The notes under the pieces are model-generated. The model was not told the DNA's origin. It worked only from the letters and a program-made list of their open reading frames with translations, and searched no databases. Shown piece after piece: positions 17,050 to 24,543 of a stretch of DNA of 24,543 nucleotides. The DNA is from Leclercia sp. UBA7405. Lineage in GTDB: Bacteria; Pseudomonadota; Gammaproteobacteria; Enterobacterales; Enterobacteriaceae. The stretch covers positions 1-24,543 of the forward strand of contig DKMV01000195.1 in NCBI GenBank assembly GCA_002469605.1, written 5' to 3'. Both the position numbers and the translations under genes were made by a program. Each line of letters begins with the position of its first letter. The first letter of the stretch is position 1.

Positions 17050-17476
17050 CCTTCAGCTTCGCCCGGCTACCGCCGACGATGCGCCGCTTGTCTACACCCT
17101 GATCTGCGAGCTCAAGCAGGCAGAGCTGGATTATCCCGCCTTTCACGCCGGTTATCTGGCCAACCTGCAGGATCACAATATGCGCTATCAGCTGGCCGGG
17201 CTGGAGGGGGAGATCGTCGGCCTGATCGGCCTGCATATGCAGTTTCACCTGCACCATGCCAGGTGGATTGGCGAGATCCAGGAGCTGGTAGTGATGCCGC
17301 AGGCGCGGGGCATGAAGGTTGGCAGCCAGCTGCTGGCCTGGGCAGAAGCGGTGGCGCGCGCCGCCGGGGCCGAACTGACGGAGCTCTCCACCAGCGTGAA
17401 GCGCGTGGACGCCCACCGTTTTTATCTTCGTGAAGGTTACACCCAGAGCCATTTTCGCTTCACTAAACCGCTGTAG
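17042..17476 (+). CDS. phnO: PhnO, aminoalkylphosphonate N-acetyltransferase
   Basis: PhnO is a GNAT-family enzyme that acetylates aminoalkylphosphonates, such as 1-aminoalkyl forms, using acetyl-CoA, allowing their breakdown and limiting toxicity. It has 144 aa, equal to E. coli. The acetyl-CoA pyrophosphate loop is QARGMKVG (87-94), preceded by the beta-strand EIQELVVMP; the C-terminal motif is [20 protein letters not shown]. It starts inside the end of phnN and is nine bases from phnP, consistent with a single transcript. Confidence 0.95.
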   Translation: MPDLQLRPATADDAPLVYTLICELKQAELDYPAFHAGYLANLQDHNMRYQLAGLEGEIVGLIGLHMQFHLHHARWIGEIQELVVMPQARGMKVGSQLLAWAEAVARAAGAELTELSTSVKRVDAHRFYLREGYTQSHFRFTKPL

Positions 17477-17485
17477 AGGTGCGTG

Positions 17486-18244
17486 ATGAGTCTGACAATC
17501 AGGTTAACGGGAACGGGCGGCGCCCAGCAGGTGCCGGCGTTTGGCTGCGACTGCGCGGCCTGTCGCCGGGCCCGCCTGCAGGAGGGGTATCGCCGCCGCC
17601 CCTGCAGCGCGGTGGTGAAATTTAACGACGCGGTGACGCTGCTGGACGCGGGTATTCCGCACCTGATGGACGACTGGCCCGCGGGCAGTTTTCAGCAGTT
17701 TTTATTAACCCATTACCATATGGACCATGTGCAGGGACTGTTCCCCCTGCGCTGGGGTGTGGGAACAACGATCCCGGTGTATGGCCCGCCGGACGAGCTG
17801 GGCTGCGACGATCTCTTTAAACATCCGGGCCTTCTCGACTTCAGGCCCGGGCTGGAGCCCTTCGTGGTCTTTGAGTTACAGGGATTACGGGTCACGCCGC
17901 TGCCGCTCAACCACTCAAAGCTCACCTTCGGCTATCTGCTGGAGTCCGCCCACAGCCGGGTGGCCTGGCTTGCGGATACCGCCGGCCTGCCGGAAAAAAC
18001 CCTCAAGTTTCTCCTCAATAATCAGCCGCAGGCGATGGTGATCGACTGTAGCCATCCGCCGCAGGAAACGACGCCGCGCAACCACTGCGATGTAAACACG
18101 GTTATCGCCCTCAACGAGGTGATTGGCTGTCCGCAGGTGATCCTCACCCACATCAGCCACGAGCTTGACGTCTGGATGATGGATAACCCGCTGCCGGAGG
18201 GGTTTGAGGCGGGGTATGACGGAATGGTGCTGGCGCTGGATTAG
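17486..18244 (+). CDS. phnP: PhnP, 5-phosphoribosyl 1,2-cyclic phosphodiesterase
   Basis: PhnP hydrolyses the cyclic phosphate left by PhnJ to give ribose 1,5-bisphosphate, the substrate of PhnN. It is a metallo-beta-lactamase-fold enzyme of 252 aa, equal to E. coli. The motif THYHMDH supplies H76, H78, D80 and H81; further ligands are H143, D164 and H222. The structural zinc site C21, C23, C26 and H225 is intact. The ATG at 17486 fits E. coli; GTG at 17483 is one codon upstream. It is the last gene of the operon, followed by tandem terminators. Confidence 0.96.
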   Translation: MSLTIRLTGTGGAQQVPAFGCDCAACRRARLQEGYRRRPCSAVVKFNDAVTLLDAGIPHLMDDWPAGSFQQFLLTHYHMDHVQGLFPLRWGVGTTIPVYGPPDELGCDDLFKHPGLLDFRPGLEPFVVFELQGLRVTPLPLNHSKLTFGYLLESAHSRVAWLADTAGLPEKTLKFLLNNQPQAMVIDCSHPPQETTPRNHCDVNTVIALNEVIGCPQVILTHISHELDVWMMDNPLPEGFEAGYDGMVLALD

Positions 18245-18296
18245 ATTTTCTCCCTCTCCCCGTGGGAGAGGGTTGGGGTGAGGTCAAGGTAAAAGC

Positions 18297-18320
18297 AAAA
18301 GGCAACGCAGTTGCCTTTTT
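18297..18320. terminator. Bidirectional intrinsic terminator, copy 1
   Basis: AAAAGGCAAC, loop GCA and GTTGCCTTTT form a 10-bp stem ending in a run of five T. The A-run on the other side makes it work in both directions, serving phnP on plus and yjdP on minus. Confidence 0.85.
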
Positions 18321-18375
18321 AGTGTTTGCTCCCTCTCCCTGTGGGAGAGGGTTGGGGTGAGGGCAAGGTAAAAGT

Positions 18376-18399
18376 AAAAGGCAACGCAGTTGCCTTTTT
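18376..18399. terminator. Bidirectional intrinsic terminator, copy 2
   Basis: This is an exact copy of the terminator at 18297, offset by one 79-base repeat. It is the first encountered by yjdP transcripts and the second by phn transcripts. Confidence 0.85.
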
Positions 18400-18456
18400 A
18401 GTGTTTGCTCCCTCTCCCTGTGGGAGAGGGTTGGGGTGAGGGCATCAGGCCGCACC

Positions 18457-18783
18457 CTACCGCCGATCGTAATCTTCCTCTAACCGGCGCTCATCATCTT
18501 CCAGACGACGCCGGTCTTCATCAAGCTGGCGCTGACGGTCATCCAGCTGGCGGCGCCGGTCCTCAAGCTGTCTGCGACGATCGTCATACTGCCGGCTATC
18601 GCTTTGCCGACGCTCATCATAACGGTCATCATCGTCATCGCTGCGGCGGCTGCTGTCGGGGTTATAGGCATCGTTGATAGCCTGCTGAATATTGCCGATC
18701 GCCTCGTCAACGATATCGGCATGGGCCAGCGGGCCGGTTAACGCCATCAGCGTAACGAAAAGGGCGGTAGAGTATTTTTTCAT
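18457..18783 (-). CDS. yjdP: YjdP, secreted DDRRRQL-repeat protein
   Basis: This 108-aa protein (E. coli YjdP 109 aa) lies next to phnP as in E. coli. Residues 1-22 form a Sec signal peptide ending LAHA before DIVDEAIGNIQQAINDAYNP, a block conserved in E. coli. An acidic linker (SDDDDDRYDE) follows, then six charged heptads of the type DDRRRQL, EDRRRQL, DDRQRQL, DEDRRRL, EDDERRL and EEDYDRR. Alternating acidic and basic residues with Leu every seventh position suggest a long charged helix or coiled coil in the periplasm. The function is unknown. ATG at 18783 is chosen because the signal peptide begins there; an in-frame extension to 18897 has no support. A hairpin abuts the start codon. Confidence 0.88.
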   Translation of the reverse strand: MKKYSTALFVTLMALTGPLAHADIVDEAIGNIQQAINDAYNPDSSRRSDDDDDRYDERRQSDSRQYDDRRRQLEDRRRQLDDRQRQLDEDRRRLEDDERRLEEDYDRR

Positions 18784-18813
18784 AAGGCCAGTCTCGCAGG
18801 GGGAGCTGGCCTT
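18784..18813 (-). promoter_or_regulatory. Hairpin immediately upstream of the yjdP start codon
   Basis: On the minus strand AAGGCCAG pairs with CTGGCCTT, with an inner CTC/GAG extension and a single bulge. The 3' arm ends directly at the yjdP ATG, covering the region where a ribosome binds. It could restrict translation initiation or end transcripts from the kinase gene upstream; no T-run follows. Confidence 0.45.
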
Positions 18814-18853
18814 ACGGTAATCAAGGGCGGATAGAGCGAGTAGCGGAGGAATC

Positions 18854-21136
18854 TCAAATTCTGCAGGCGGCACGCAGCGCCTGTGCCAGCTGGGCACGGG
18901 TAAAGGGCTTACGCAGCAGCTCCACCTCCGGCAGCTGCGGGTTGTGCGCCGGGCGCAGATCCTGGCCGCTTATCAGCAGTACCGGCAGCGCCGGGAACCG
19001 TGCCCGAACCTGATGAATGACCTCCGCACCGCTTAAGGCACCAGGCAGCATTAAATCGCTGATAAAAAGCTCAATATCCGGGGATGCGGCGAGCATCGCC
19101 AGCGCCTGCTGCCCGCTTTCCGCCTCCAGCGTCAGGTAGCCCAGCTGGTGCAGCTGCTCGCACAGAGTCTGGCGCACGTCGGCTTCATCCTCCAGCACCA
19201 GCACCAGCCGGTCGCTTTGCAGCGCCTCATCGGTTATCCGGGCTTCTGGCTGGGCAACCGCCGGCTGCAAGGAACGCGGCAGCTGCAGCCGTACGGTGGT
19301 TCCCTGCCCGGGGGCGCTCTCGAGCTCCACCCGTCCGCCGGACTGGCGCACAAAGCCATAGACCATCGACAGCCCCAGCCCGCTGCCGCTGCCGGTCTGT
19401 CGGGTGGTGAAAAACGGCTCAAAAACGCGGGATTTCACCGCCTGGGACATGCCGCAGCCGCGATCGCTAACCTCCAGCGCCACCATATCCTGCCTGCGCC
19501 CGTCGCTGCGGGTAACGCGCTGGTTCCAGGTACGGATTTTGATCGCCCCGCTCCGCCCCTCCATGGCATCCCGGGCGTTCATCACCAGGTTGATAATGGC
19601 GTTCTCCAGCTGGCTGACGTCGATCCACGCGGGCCAGGCGGGCTGCTGCGCCTCAATATCCAGGCGGAGGGTGGCGGGGAGCGAGTGGCGCATCAGCTCG
19701 CCCAGGTTCTCCAGCAGCGGCTTCATCTCTACCGCATTGGGACGCAGCGACTGCTTGCGGGAAAAGGCCAGCAGCCGCTGGGTGAGGAGCGCCCCGCGCT
19801 CGGCGGCTTTCAGGGCGCGGCTCACTCGCGAGGCGTCCGGGGACGCCGGGTCGATAAGCTCAAGGCTGCCGATAATCACCGCCAGCAGGTTGTTAAAATC
19901 GTGCGCCAGGCCGCCCGTCAGCTGCCCGACCGCCTTCATCTTCTGGCTATGGAGCAGCGCCTCCTCCAGCCCCTGACGTTCGATACGGTCGAGCTCCATC
20001 TGGCCGGTTTTCTCCTTCAGCAGCCGGGTGGTGTGTTCAAGGGAGGCGGTATTACGGGCAAAAACGCTAAACGAGCGCGCCAGCTCGCCCAGCTCATCCC
20101 GGCGTTGCAGCCCGGGGACGGAGACCTCCTGCTCGCCGTGGGCCAGCCGCGTCATGGAGCGGGAGATGGCCGTCAGGCTGGAGCCGAGATTGCGGTAGAT
20201 ATACCAGCCGGCAAAGCCGGTGATCACCAGCGCCAGCAGGGCAAACACAGAGATAAACAGGCTGATAGAGCGCAGCTCATGGTGGCTCTGGGCGGTACGC
20301 AGCCCGGAGGCGGCCGCCACCTGCTCCACGTACTGATTGATATCGCTGTTGAGGATCGCCACCAGCGCCTTGATATGAAACATATACCAGCCGATAGCGA
20401 GATCGCTCTCCTCCAGCCGCTGTGATAGCGGCGCCAGTTCGCGCAACCCGGCGTTGAAATCCGGCAGCACAAAATTGACCGCCGGCTGGTTTGCGGCGCG
20501 CGGCAGCAATGCCACCAGCTCGTCCAGCTGCCGGATGGTAGCGCGCGGCGACGAAGTGCCTATCGCCGCCGTCAGCAGCCTGTCCATTTCGCCAAGCAGC
20601 GCTGCCGGGGGCACGTTACTGCCGGTGCGGCGATTAATAGCCTGCAGATGGCGCAGGTAGCTCTGGTTTTGATACAGGGCGCTTAACAGCATGTTGCGCT
20701 CCAGATGGCGGCGCTGCCCGCGCTTGAGCATGCCGGTGACGCTTTGCTGCAATTCATTGCTGCGCTGGATAATGCGCGCCACCAGCGCCGGCTCCTGCCG
20801 GGCCAGCGGCGCACCGGCCAGCTGATCCAGGGAGTGGCGCAGCGAGGTTTGCGTCTGCCTGAGCCGCTCCGCCTCGCTTTTATACTCCAGCGCGCCCACC
20901 ACCTGAGATAAACGCACCGCCGAGGTGGCCACGTTGGCCGTCTCCCGCGCAAGGTTCATGCTGCCGGTCATGTCGTCCAGCGTCTGCTGCTGCACCTGCT
21001 CCTGGATCCGGCTGGCGTGGCGAAATCCAAGCACCGCCACGCCGCTCACCATCAGCGTGACCGCCACCACCAGCAGGTTAAACGACAGCAGACGGCCGCG
21101 GGCGCTGGTAAAAAAAGAGGGGCGGCGAGAGGGCAT
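18854..21136 (-). CDS. TorS-like hybrid sensor histidine kinase with receiver domain
   Basis: This 760-aa inner-membrane kinase has a membrane segment at about 18-38, a periplasmic region of about 250 residues that is helical and resembles the TorS sensor (about 39-288), a second membrane segment (about 290-314) and a HAMP domain (about 311-365). The H-box is GGLAHDFNNLLAV with phosphoacceptor H412. The ATPase has NLVMNARDA (516-524), DRGCGM (558-563) and GSGLGL (584-589). A receiver follows, with acidic residues E649 and D650, phosphoacceptor D694 in FISDLMLPG and K743. There is no HPt or DNA-binding domain, so output needs another protein; REC may also damp the kinase. AGGAG precedes the ATG. 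The gene is divergent from the sugar transporter operon, suggesting it senses that ligand. The specific name is unknown. Confidence 0.88.
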   Translation of the reverse strand: MPSRRPSFFTSARGRLLSFNLLVVAVTLMVSGVAVLGFRHASRIQEQVQQQTLDDMTGSMNLARETANVATSAVRLSQVVGALEYKSEAERLRQTQTSLRHSLDQLAGAPLARQEPALVARIIQRSNELQQSVTGMLKRGQRRHLERNMLLSALYQNQSYLRHLQAINRRTGSNVPPAALLGEMDRLLTAAIGTSSPRATIRQLDELVALLPRAANQPAVNFVLPDFNAGLRELAPLSQRLEESDLAIGWYMFHIKALVAILNSDINQYVEQVAAASGLRTAQSHHELRSISLFISVFALLALVITGFAGWYIYRNLGSSLTAISRSMTRLAHGEQEVSVPGLQRRDELGELARSFSVFARNTASLEHTTRLLKEKTGQMELDRIERQGLEEALLHSQKMKAVGQLTGGLAHDFNNLLAVIIGSLELIDPASPDASRVSRALKAAERGALLTQRLLAFSRKQSLRPNAVEMKPLLENLGELMRHSLPATLRLDIEAQQPAWPAWIDVSQLENAIINLVMNARDAMEGRSGAIKIRTWNQRVTRSDGRRQDMVALEVSDRGCGMSQAVKSRVFEPFFTTRQTGSGSGLGLSMVYGFVRQSGGRVELESAPGQGTTVRLQLPRSLQPAVAQPEARITDEALQSDRLVLVLEDEADVRQTLCEQLHQLGYLTLEAESGQQALAMLAASPDIELFISDLMLPGALSGAEVIHQVRARFPALPVLLISGQDLRPAHNPQLPEVELLRKPFTRAQLAQALRAACRI

Positions 21137-21159
21137 GTTAGCTCCTGTGCGGTTTGATG

Positions 21160-21242
21160 CCCCCTCACCCTAACCCTCTCCCCAAAGGGGAGAGGGGACG
21201 TTTACACCCTCTCCCCTTTGGGGAGAGGGCCGGGGTGAGGGG
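21160..21242. repeat. Inverted pair of REP-like palindromes in the kinase/transporter intergenic region
   Basis: Two palindromes with cores at 21174-21196 and 21207-21229 face each other, each with CCCTCTCCCC and GGGGAGAGGG around a three-base centre (AAA or TTT). Outer tails carry CCCTCACCC or its complement. The two cores are exact reverse complements, as in the phnD-phnE pair, but with a different centre. The pair lies 24 bases upstream of the kinase start and about 127 bases upstream of the transporter. Confidence 0.85.
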
Positions 21243-21254
21243 TAATAACGAGCG

Positions 21255-21286
21255 TTAACTGTGATCTCCATTAACTATTCATAACT
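21255..21286 (+). promoter_or_regulatory. Direct repeats (TTAACT/ATAACT) upstream of the sugar transporter
   Basis: TTAACT at 21255 and 21271 and ATAACT at 21281 lie in the divergent promoter region. A partial CRP half-site (TGTGA at 21260-21264) falls between the first two. Spacing is 16 and 10 bases. They could bind a response regulator or sugar-responsive repressor. No identity can be assigned. Confidence 0.3.
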
Positions 21287-21368
21287 ATGACAAATATGAA
21301 CAGCTTCTGACATTTTGCATTTACCGGGGTGTGATGAAGTGCGGATATCTGACGTAAGGAGAGCCGCG

Positions 21369-22889
21369 ATGGGCAGAACCCCGGTTTTAGAGATGCGCAA
21401 TATTGCCAAAACTTTTGGCAACTTCTCTGCGCTCAAGGGGGTGGATCTGACGGTCTTCCCCGGTGAAATCCACGCCCTGATGGGTGAAAACGGCGCGGGT
21501 AAAAGCACCCTGATGAAGATCCTCGCCGGGGCTTACACCGCCACCAGCGGGGAGATCCTGATTGAGGGGAAGCCCTTTACCATCAGGGGGCCAAAGGATG
21601 CGCTTTCAGCAGGTATCACCCTGATTTATCAGGAGATGCAGCTCGCCCCGAACCTGACGGTGGCGGAAAATATCTTTCTGGGCAGCGAGCTGTCGCGCGG
21701 CGGGCTGGTGCAGCGCAAAGAGATGGCCGCCCAGGCGCAGGCGGTTGTCGACCGCCTTGGTGCCCACTTCAGCGCCACCGATCTGGTGATGAAGCTGACC
21801 ATCGCCGAGCAGCAGCAGGTAGAGATTGCTCGCGCCCTGCACCGTAACAGCCGCATTCTGGTGATGGATGAACCCACTGCCGCCCTCTCCTCCCGGGAGA
21901 CCCAGCGCCTGTTTGAGCTAATTTTGCGCCTGCGCGACGAGGGGATGGCGATCATCTACATCAGCCACCGTATGGCGGAGGTGTATGAACTCTCCGACCG
22001 CGTCAGCGTCCTGCGCGACGGGCAGTACGTCGGCAGCCTCACCCGCGACAAGCTTAATGCCCCTGAGCTGGTGCGCATGATGGTAGGCCGTCCCCTCAGC
22101 GATCTCTTTAACAAAGAGCATGACATTCCTCTCGGCAGCCCACGTCTCAATGTCCATCACCTCACCGACGGCAGCAAAGTGCAGCCCTGCAGCCTGCTGG
22201 TGCGCTCCGGGGAGATCGTCGGCCTGGCCGGGCTGGTGGGGGCCGGACGTTCTGAACTGGCGCAGCTGATCTTCGGGGTACGCAAGGCCACCGGCGGCAT
22301 GATTGAAGTGGACGGCGAGCCGGTGGTGATCCACTCCCCCCGGGCAGCCATCGAGCACGGGATCGGCTTTTTAACCGAGAACCGCAAAGAGCAGGGGCTG
22401 TTTTTAGAGCTGGCGGCGCAGGAGAACATCACCATGGCGACGCTGGAGCGCGACGCCAGCTGGGGCTGGCTGAACCGCAAAAAGGCCCGGTCGATTTCGG
22501 ACGACGCCATCGCCCTGCTCAATATTCGCGTGCCCCACTCCCAGGTGCGGGCAGGCGGCCTCTCCGGCGGAAATCAGCAGAAGCTGCTCATCTCCCGCTG
22601 GGTGGCGATTGGCCCGCGCATTCTGATCCTCGACGAACCGACCCGAGGGGTGGACGTCGGGGCCAAGAGCGAGATCTACCGGATCATGAACCAGATGGCG
22701 CGCAAGGGGGTGGCGATCCTGATGATCTCCAGCGAGCTGCCGGAAGTGGTCGGCATGAGCGATCGCGTGTACGTAATGCGCGAAGGCAGCATTGCCGGGG
22801 AGCTCCATAGGGGTGAGATCTCCCAGGAAACCATTATGACGCTGGCAACCGGCGTTAACGACACACATCACCAGGCGGTAAAACCATGA
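21369..22889 (+). CDS. Sugar ABC transporter ATPase (RbsA/XylG/AlsA type)
   Basis: This 506-aa protein has two fused ABC domains, as in the CUT2 family that imports ribose, xylose, allose or galactose. The first has Walker [10 protein letters not shown] (39-47) and Walker B ILVMDEPT (163-170). The second has the degenerate Walker [10 protein letters not shown] (288-296), the signature LSGGNQQK (398-405) and Walker [13 protein letters not shown] (418-429); asymmetric active sites are normal for this family. The start is ATG 21369 with AAGGAG 6 bases upstream; the in-frame TTG at 21315 has no ribosome-binding site. The four-base overlap with the permease gene shows an operon. The sugar is not determined by this subunit. 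Confidence 0.93.
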   Translation: MGRTPVLEMRNIAKTFGNFSALKGVDLTVFPGEIHALMGENGAGKSTLMKILAGAYTATSGEILIEGKPFTIRGPKDALSAGITLIYQEMQLAPNLTVAENIFLGSELSRGGLVQRKEMAAQAQAVVDRLGAHFSATDLVMKLTIAEQQQVEIARALHRNSRILVMDEPTAALSSRETQRLFELILRLRDEGMAIIYISHRMAEVYELSDRVSVLRDGQYVGSLTRDKLNAPELVRMMVGRPLSDLFNKEHDIPLGSPRLNVHHLTDGSKVQPCSLLVRSGEIVGLAGLVGAGRSELAQLIFGVRKATGGMIEVDGEPVVIHSPRAAIEHGIGFLTENRKEQGLFLELAAQENITMATLERDASWGWLNRKKARSISDDAIALLNIRVPHSQVRAGGLSGGNQQKLLISRWVAIGPRILILDEPTRGVDVGAKSEIYRIMNQMARKGVAILMISSELPEVVGMSDRVYVMREGSIAGELHRGEISQETIMTLATGVNDTHHQAVKP

Positions 22890-23881
22890 CCCACGCTAAC
22901 ACGCCGCAACAGGCGGCCAAATCGGCCTCTGCCAAAAAAATGCTGATGGGCGATCTGATGCAAACCATCGGCATCCTGCCCATTCTTATCCTGATCGTGG
23001 CGGTATTTGGCTTTATTGCGCCGAACTTCTTTACCGAAAGCAACCTGCTAAACATTACCCGCCAGGCCTCGATCAACATCGTGCTGGCGGCGGGAATGAC
23101 CTTCATTATTTTGACCGGCGGCATCGACCTGTCGGTGGGATCGATACTCGGCACCACGGCGGTAGCGGCGATGGTGGTGTCGCTGATGCCCGAGCTTTCT
23201 ATGCTGTCGGTACCGGCGGCGCTGATGCTCGGGCTGGTGCTGGGGATGTTTAACGGCGCGCTGGTGGCCTTTGCCGGACTACCGCCCTTTATCGTCACCC
23301 TCGGCACCTATACGGCGCTGCGCGGGGCGGCCTACCTGCTGGCGGATGGCACCACGGTTATCAACTCCAGCATCAACTTTGAGTGGATCGGCAATAACTA
23401 CCTCGGCCCGGTGCCCTGGCTGGTGGTGATCGCTCTGGCGACGATAGTGGTCTGCTGGTTTATTTTGCGCCGCACCACCCTTGGGGTTCACATCTATGCG
23501 GTGGGCGGCAATATGCAGGCCGCGCGCCTGACGGGCATTAAGGTCTGGATGGTGCTGCTGTTTGTCTACGGCATGAGCGGCCTGCTCTCGGGCCTCGGCG
23601 GGGTGATGAGCGCATCAAGGCTCTACAGCGCTAACGGCAACCTCGGCACCGGCTATGAGCTGGACGCAATCGCCGCGGTGATCCTCGGCGGCACCAGCTT
23701 TGTAGGGGGGATAGGCACCATCACCGGCACCCTGGTGGGAGCGCTAATCATCGCCACCCTCAACAACGGCATGACCCTGATGGGCGTCTCCTATTTCTGG
23801 CAGCTGGTGATCAAAGGGGCGGTGATCATCATTGCGGTGCTGATCGACAAATACCGTACCCGACACCATCAAAGTGCATAA
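22886..23881 (+). CDS. Sugar ABC transporter permease (RbsC type)
   Basis: This 331-aa inner-membrane subunit belongs to the RbsC/XylH/AlsC permease family. It has roughly eight to ten hydrophobic segments, a cytoplasmic N-terminal tail (1-27) and the family motif [12 protein letters not shown] (78-89). A later loop, [15 protein letters not shown] (206-220), is the probable contact with the ATPase. The C-terminus ends in [10 protein letters not shown]. It overlaps the ATPase gene by four bases and is followed by a binding-protein gene 30 bases downstream. Two copies make the channel in such systems. Substrate cannot be inferred. Confidence 0.93.
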   Translation: MTHANTPQQAAKSASAKKMLMGDLMQTIGILPILILIVAVFGFIAPNFFTESNLLNITRQASINIVLAAGMTFIILTGGIDLSVGSILGTTAVAAMVVSLMPELSMLSVPAALMLGLVLGMFNGALVAFAGLPPFIVTLGTYTALRGAAYLLADGTTVINSSINFEWIGNNYLGPVPWLVVIALATIVVCWFILRRTTLGVHIYAVGGNMQAARLTGIKVWMVLLFVYGMSGLLSGLGGVMSASRLYSANGNLGTGYELDAIAAVILGGTSFVGGIGTITGTLVGALIIATLNNGMTLMGVSYFWQLVIKGAVIIIAVLIDKYRTRHHQSA

Positions 23882-23911
23882 CAACAACATCTTACTTCGA
23901 GGAATAAGAGC

Positions 23912-24543
23912 ATGAGATTAAAGCCATTAGTTACCGCGCTCTGCGCCGGCGCACTGCTTGCCGCAAGCCCGTTTATTCAGGCCAAAGAGCTGAAATCCAT
24001 CGGCGTGACGGTGGGCGATCTGGCTAACCCGTTCTTTGTGCAGATCACCAAAGGGGCGGAGCTGGAAGCGCGCAAGCTGGCGGGGGATAACGTTAAAGTG
24101 ACGCTGGTCTCCAGCGGCTATGACCTCGGCCAGCAGGTGTCGCAGATTGATAACTTTATCGCCGCCAAAGTCGACATGATCATTCTTAACGCCGCCGATT
24201 CGAAAGGTATCGGCCCGGCGGTGAAGCGCGCGAAAGAGGCCGGGATCGTGGTGGTGGCGGTTGACGTAGCGGCAGAAGGGGCCGATGCGACCATCACGTC
24301 CGACAACACCCAGGCGGGTGAGATGGCCTGTAAATACATTACCGATCGCCTGAAGGGCAAAGGCAACGTGGTGATCATCAACGGGCCGCCGGTCTCCGCG
24401 GTGCAAAACCGGGTGGAGGGCTGCCAGACCGAGTTCAAGCGTGATCCGGATATCAAGGTGCTCTCCAGGAACCAGAACGCCAAAGGCAGCCGTGAAGGTG
24501 GCCTGGAGGTGATGACCTCCCTGCTGGCGGCCAATCCGAAGAT
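23912..24543 (+). CDS. Sugar-binding periplasmic protein (RbsB type), truncated by the window end
   Basis: The first 210 codons of a periplasmic substrate-binding protein are present; the 3' end is outside the window. A Sec signal peptide covers residues 1-24 (ending SPFIQA before KELKSIGVTV). The mature part opens with the family pattern GVTVGDLANPFFVQITKGAE and contains IDNFIAAKVDMIILNAADSKG, VVAVDVAAEGADATITSDNTQAG and VVIINGPP, as in RbsB, AlsB and YtfQ. GAGGAA lies before the ATG. The gene order ATPase, permease, binding protein differs from alsBAC of E. coli. TorT and LuxP belong to the same fold family, so this protein could also present ligand to the nearby kinase; that is an inference. 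Confidence 0.9.
   Translation, partial: MRLKPLVTALCAGALLAASPFIQAKELKSIGVTVGDLANPFFVQITKGAELEARKLAGDNVKVTLVSSGYDLGQQVSQIDNFIAAKVDMIILNAADSKGIGPAVKRAKEAGIVVVAVDVAAEGADATITSDNTQAGEMACKYITDRLKGKGNVVIINGPPVSAVQNRVEGCQTEFKRDPDIKVLSRNQNAKGSREGGLEVMTSLLAANPK

Larger units (their letters stand above)
18250..18444. repeat. 79-bp tandem repeat (2.5 copies) carrying REP-like palindromes and terminators
   Basis: Copies begin at 18250, 18329 and 18408 (the last partial), with an exact 79-base period. The two full copies differ at only three positions. Each full unit holds a REP-like palindrome (CTCCCTCTCCC...GGGAGAGGG with the GGGGTGAGG tail) and an intrinsic terminator. It lies between convergent phnP and yjdP. 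The near identity points to a recent duplication by slippage or unequal exchange. Confidence 0.95.

Noticed and set aside
18250..18444. Repeat array considered as a CRISPR
   Set aside because: The repeats are contiguous 79-base units with terminators and no unique spacers; no cas genes are present.
19148..20425. 425-codon open frame on the plus strand inside the kinase gene
   Set aside because: It is low-complexity, rich in Gln, His, Arg and Gly, with no family resemblance; typical antisense shadow of a high-GC gene.

Overview
The window is chromosomal DNA from a member of the Enterobacteriaceae. Protein sequences, gene order and gene lengths match the Escherichia coli proP-yjcZ-yjdA-yjdM-phn-yjdP block closely. 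The high GC at codon third positions and several gene insertions relative to E. coli suggest an Enterobacter-, Lelliottia- or Klebsiella-like genus rather than Escherichia; the genus is an inference.

Layout, left to right. (1) Positions 1-1527: proP, the osmoprotectant/proton symporter, on the minus strand, with its terminator at the window edge and recognisable P1 (CRP) and P2 (sigma-S-like) promoter elements upstream. (2) 1528-3176: an AT-rich leader with a KdgR-type operator and a possible non-ATG small ORF, leading into kdgT, the 2-keto-3-deoxygluconate permease, which in E. coli K-12 lies elsewhere. (3) 3213-6442: crfC-rdcB (yjdA-yjcZ) on the minus strand, a dynamin-like GTPase and its partner, linked in E. 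coli to flagellar regulation and c-di-GMP. (4) 7043-7378: yjdM, a zinc-ribbon protein with a structured leader. (5) 7522-18244: a complete 14-gene phosphonate operon, phnCDEFGHIJKLMNOP: import (CDE), a GntR/UTRA regulator (F), the C-P lyase core and its accessory proteins (GHIJKL), and processing of the ribosyl products to PRPP (M, P, N), plus the N-acetyltransferase PhnO. Most junctions from phnF to phnP overlap or abut. (6) 18250-18444: a 79-bp tandem repeat carrying two copies of a bidirectional terminator. (7) 18457-18783: yjdP, a secreted protein with charged heptad repeats. (8) 18854-21136: a TorS-like hybrid sensor kinase on the minus strand. (9) 21369 to the end: a divergent RbsA/RbsC/RbsB-type sugar ABC transporter operon whose binding-protein gene runs off the window.

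A family of GC-rich REP-like palindromes (core CCCTCTCCC...GGGAGAGGG, often followed by GGGTGAGGG) occurs at four intergenic sites, including inside the phn operon between phnD and phnE. At the two sites with inverted pairs, the two copies share the same loop, which differs between sites.

The most promising candidate for an undescribed system is the hybrid kinase divergent from the sugar transporter. A large periplasmic helical sensor beside an RbsB-like binding protein recalls TorS-TorT and LuxQ-LuxP, where a binding protein reports ligand to a kinase. The sugar and the downstream response partner cannot be determined from this window.
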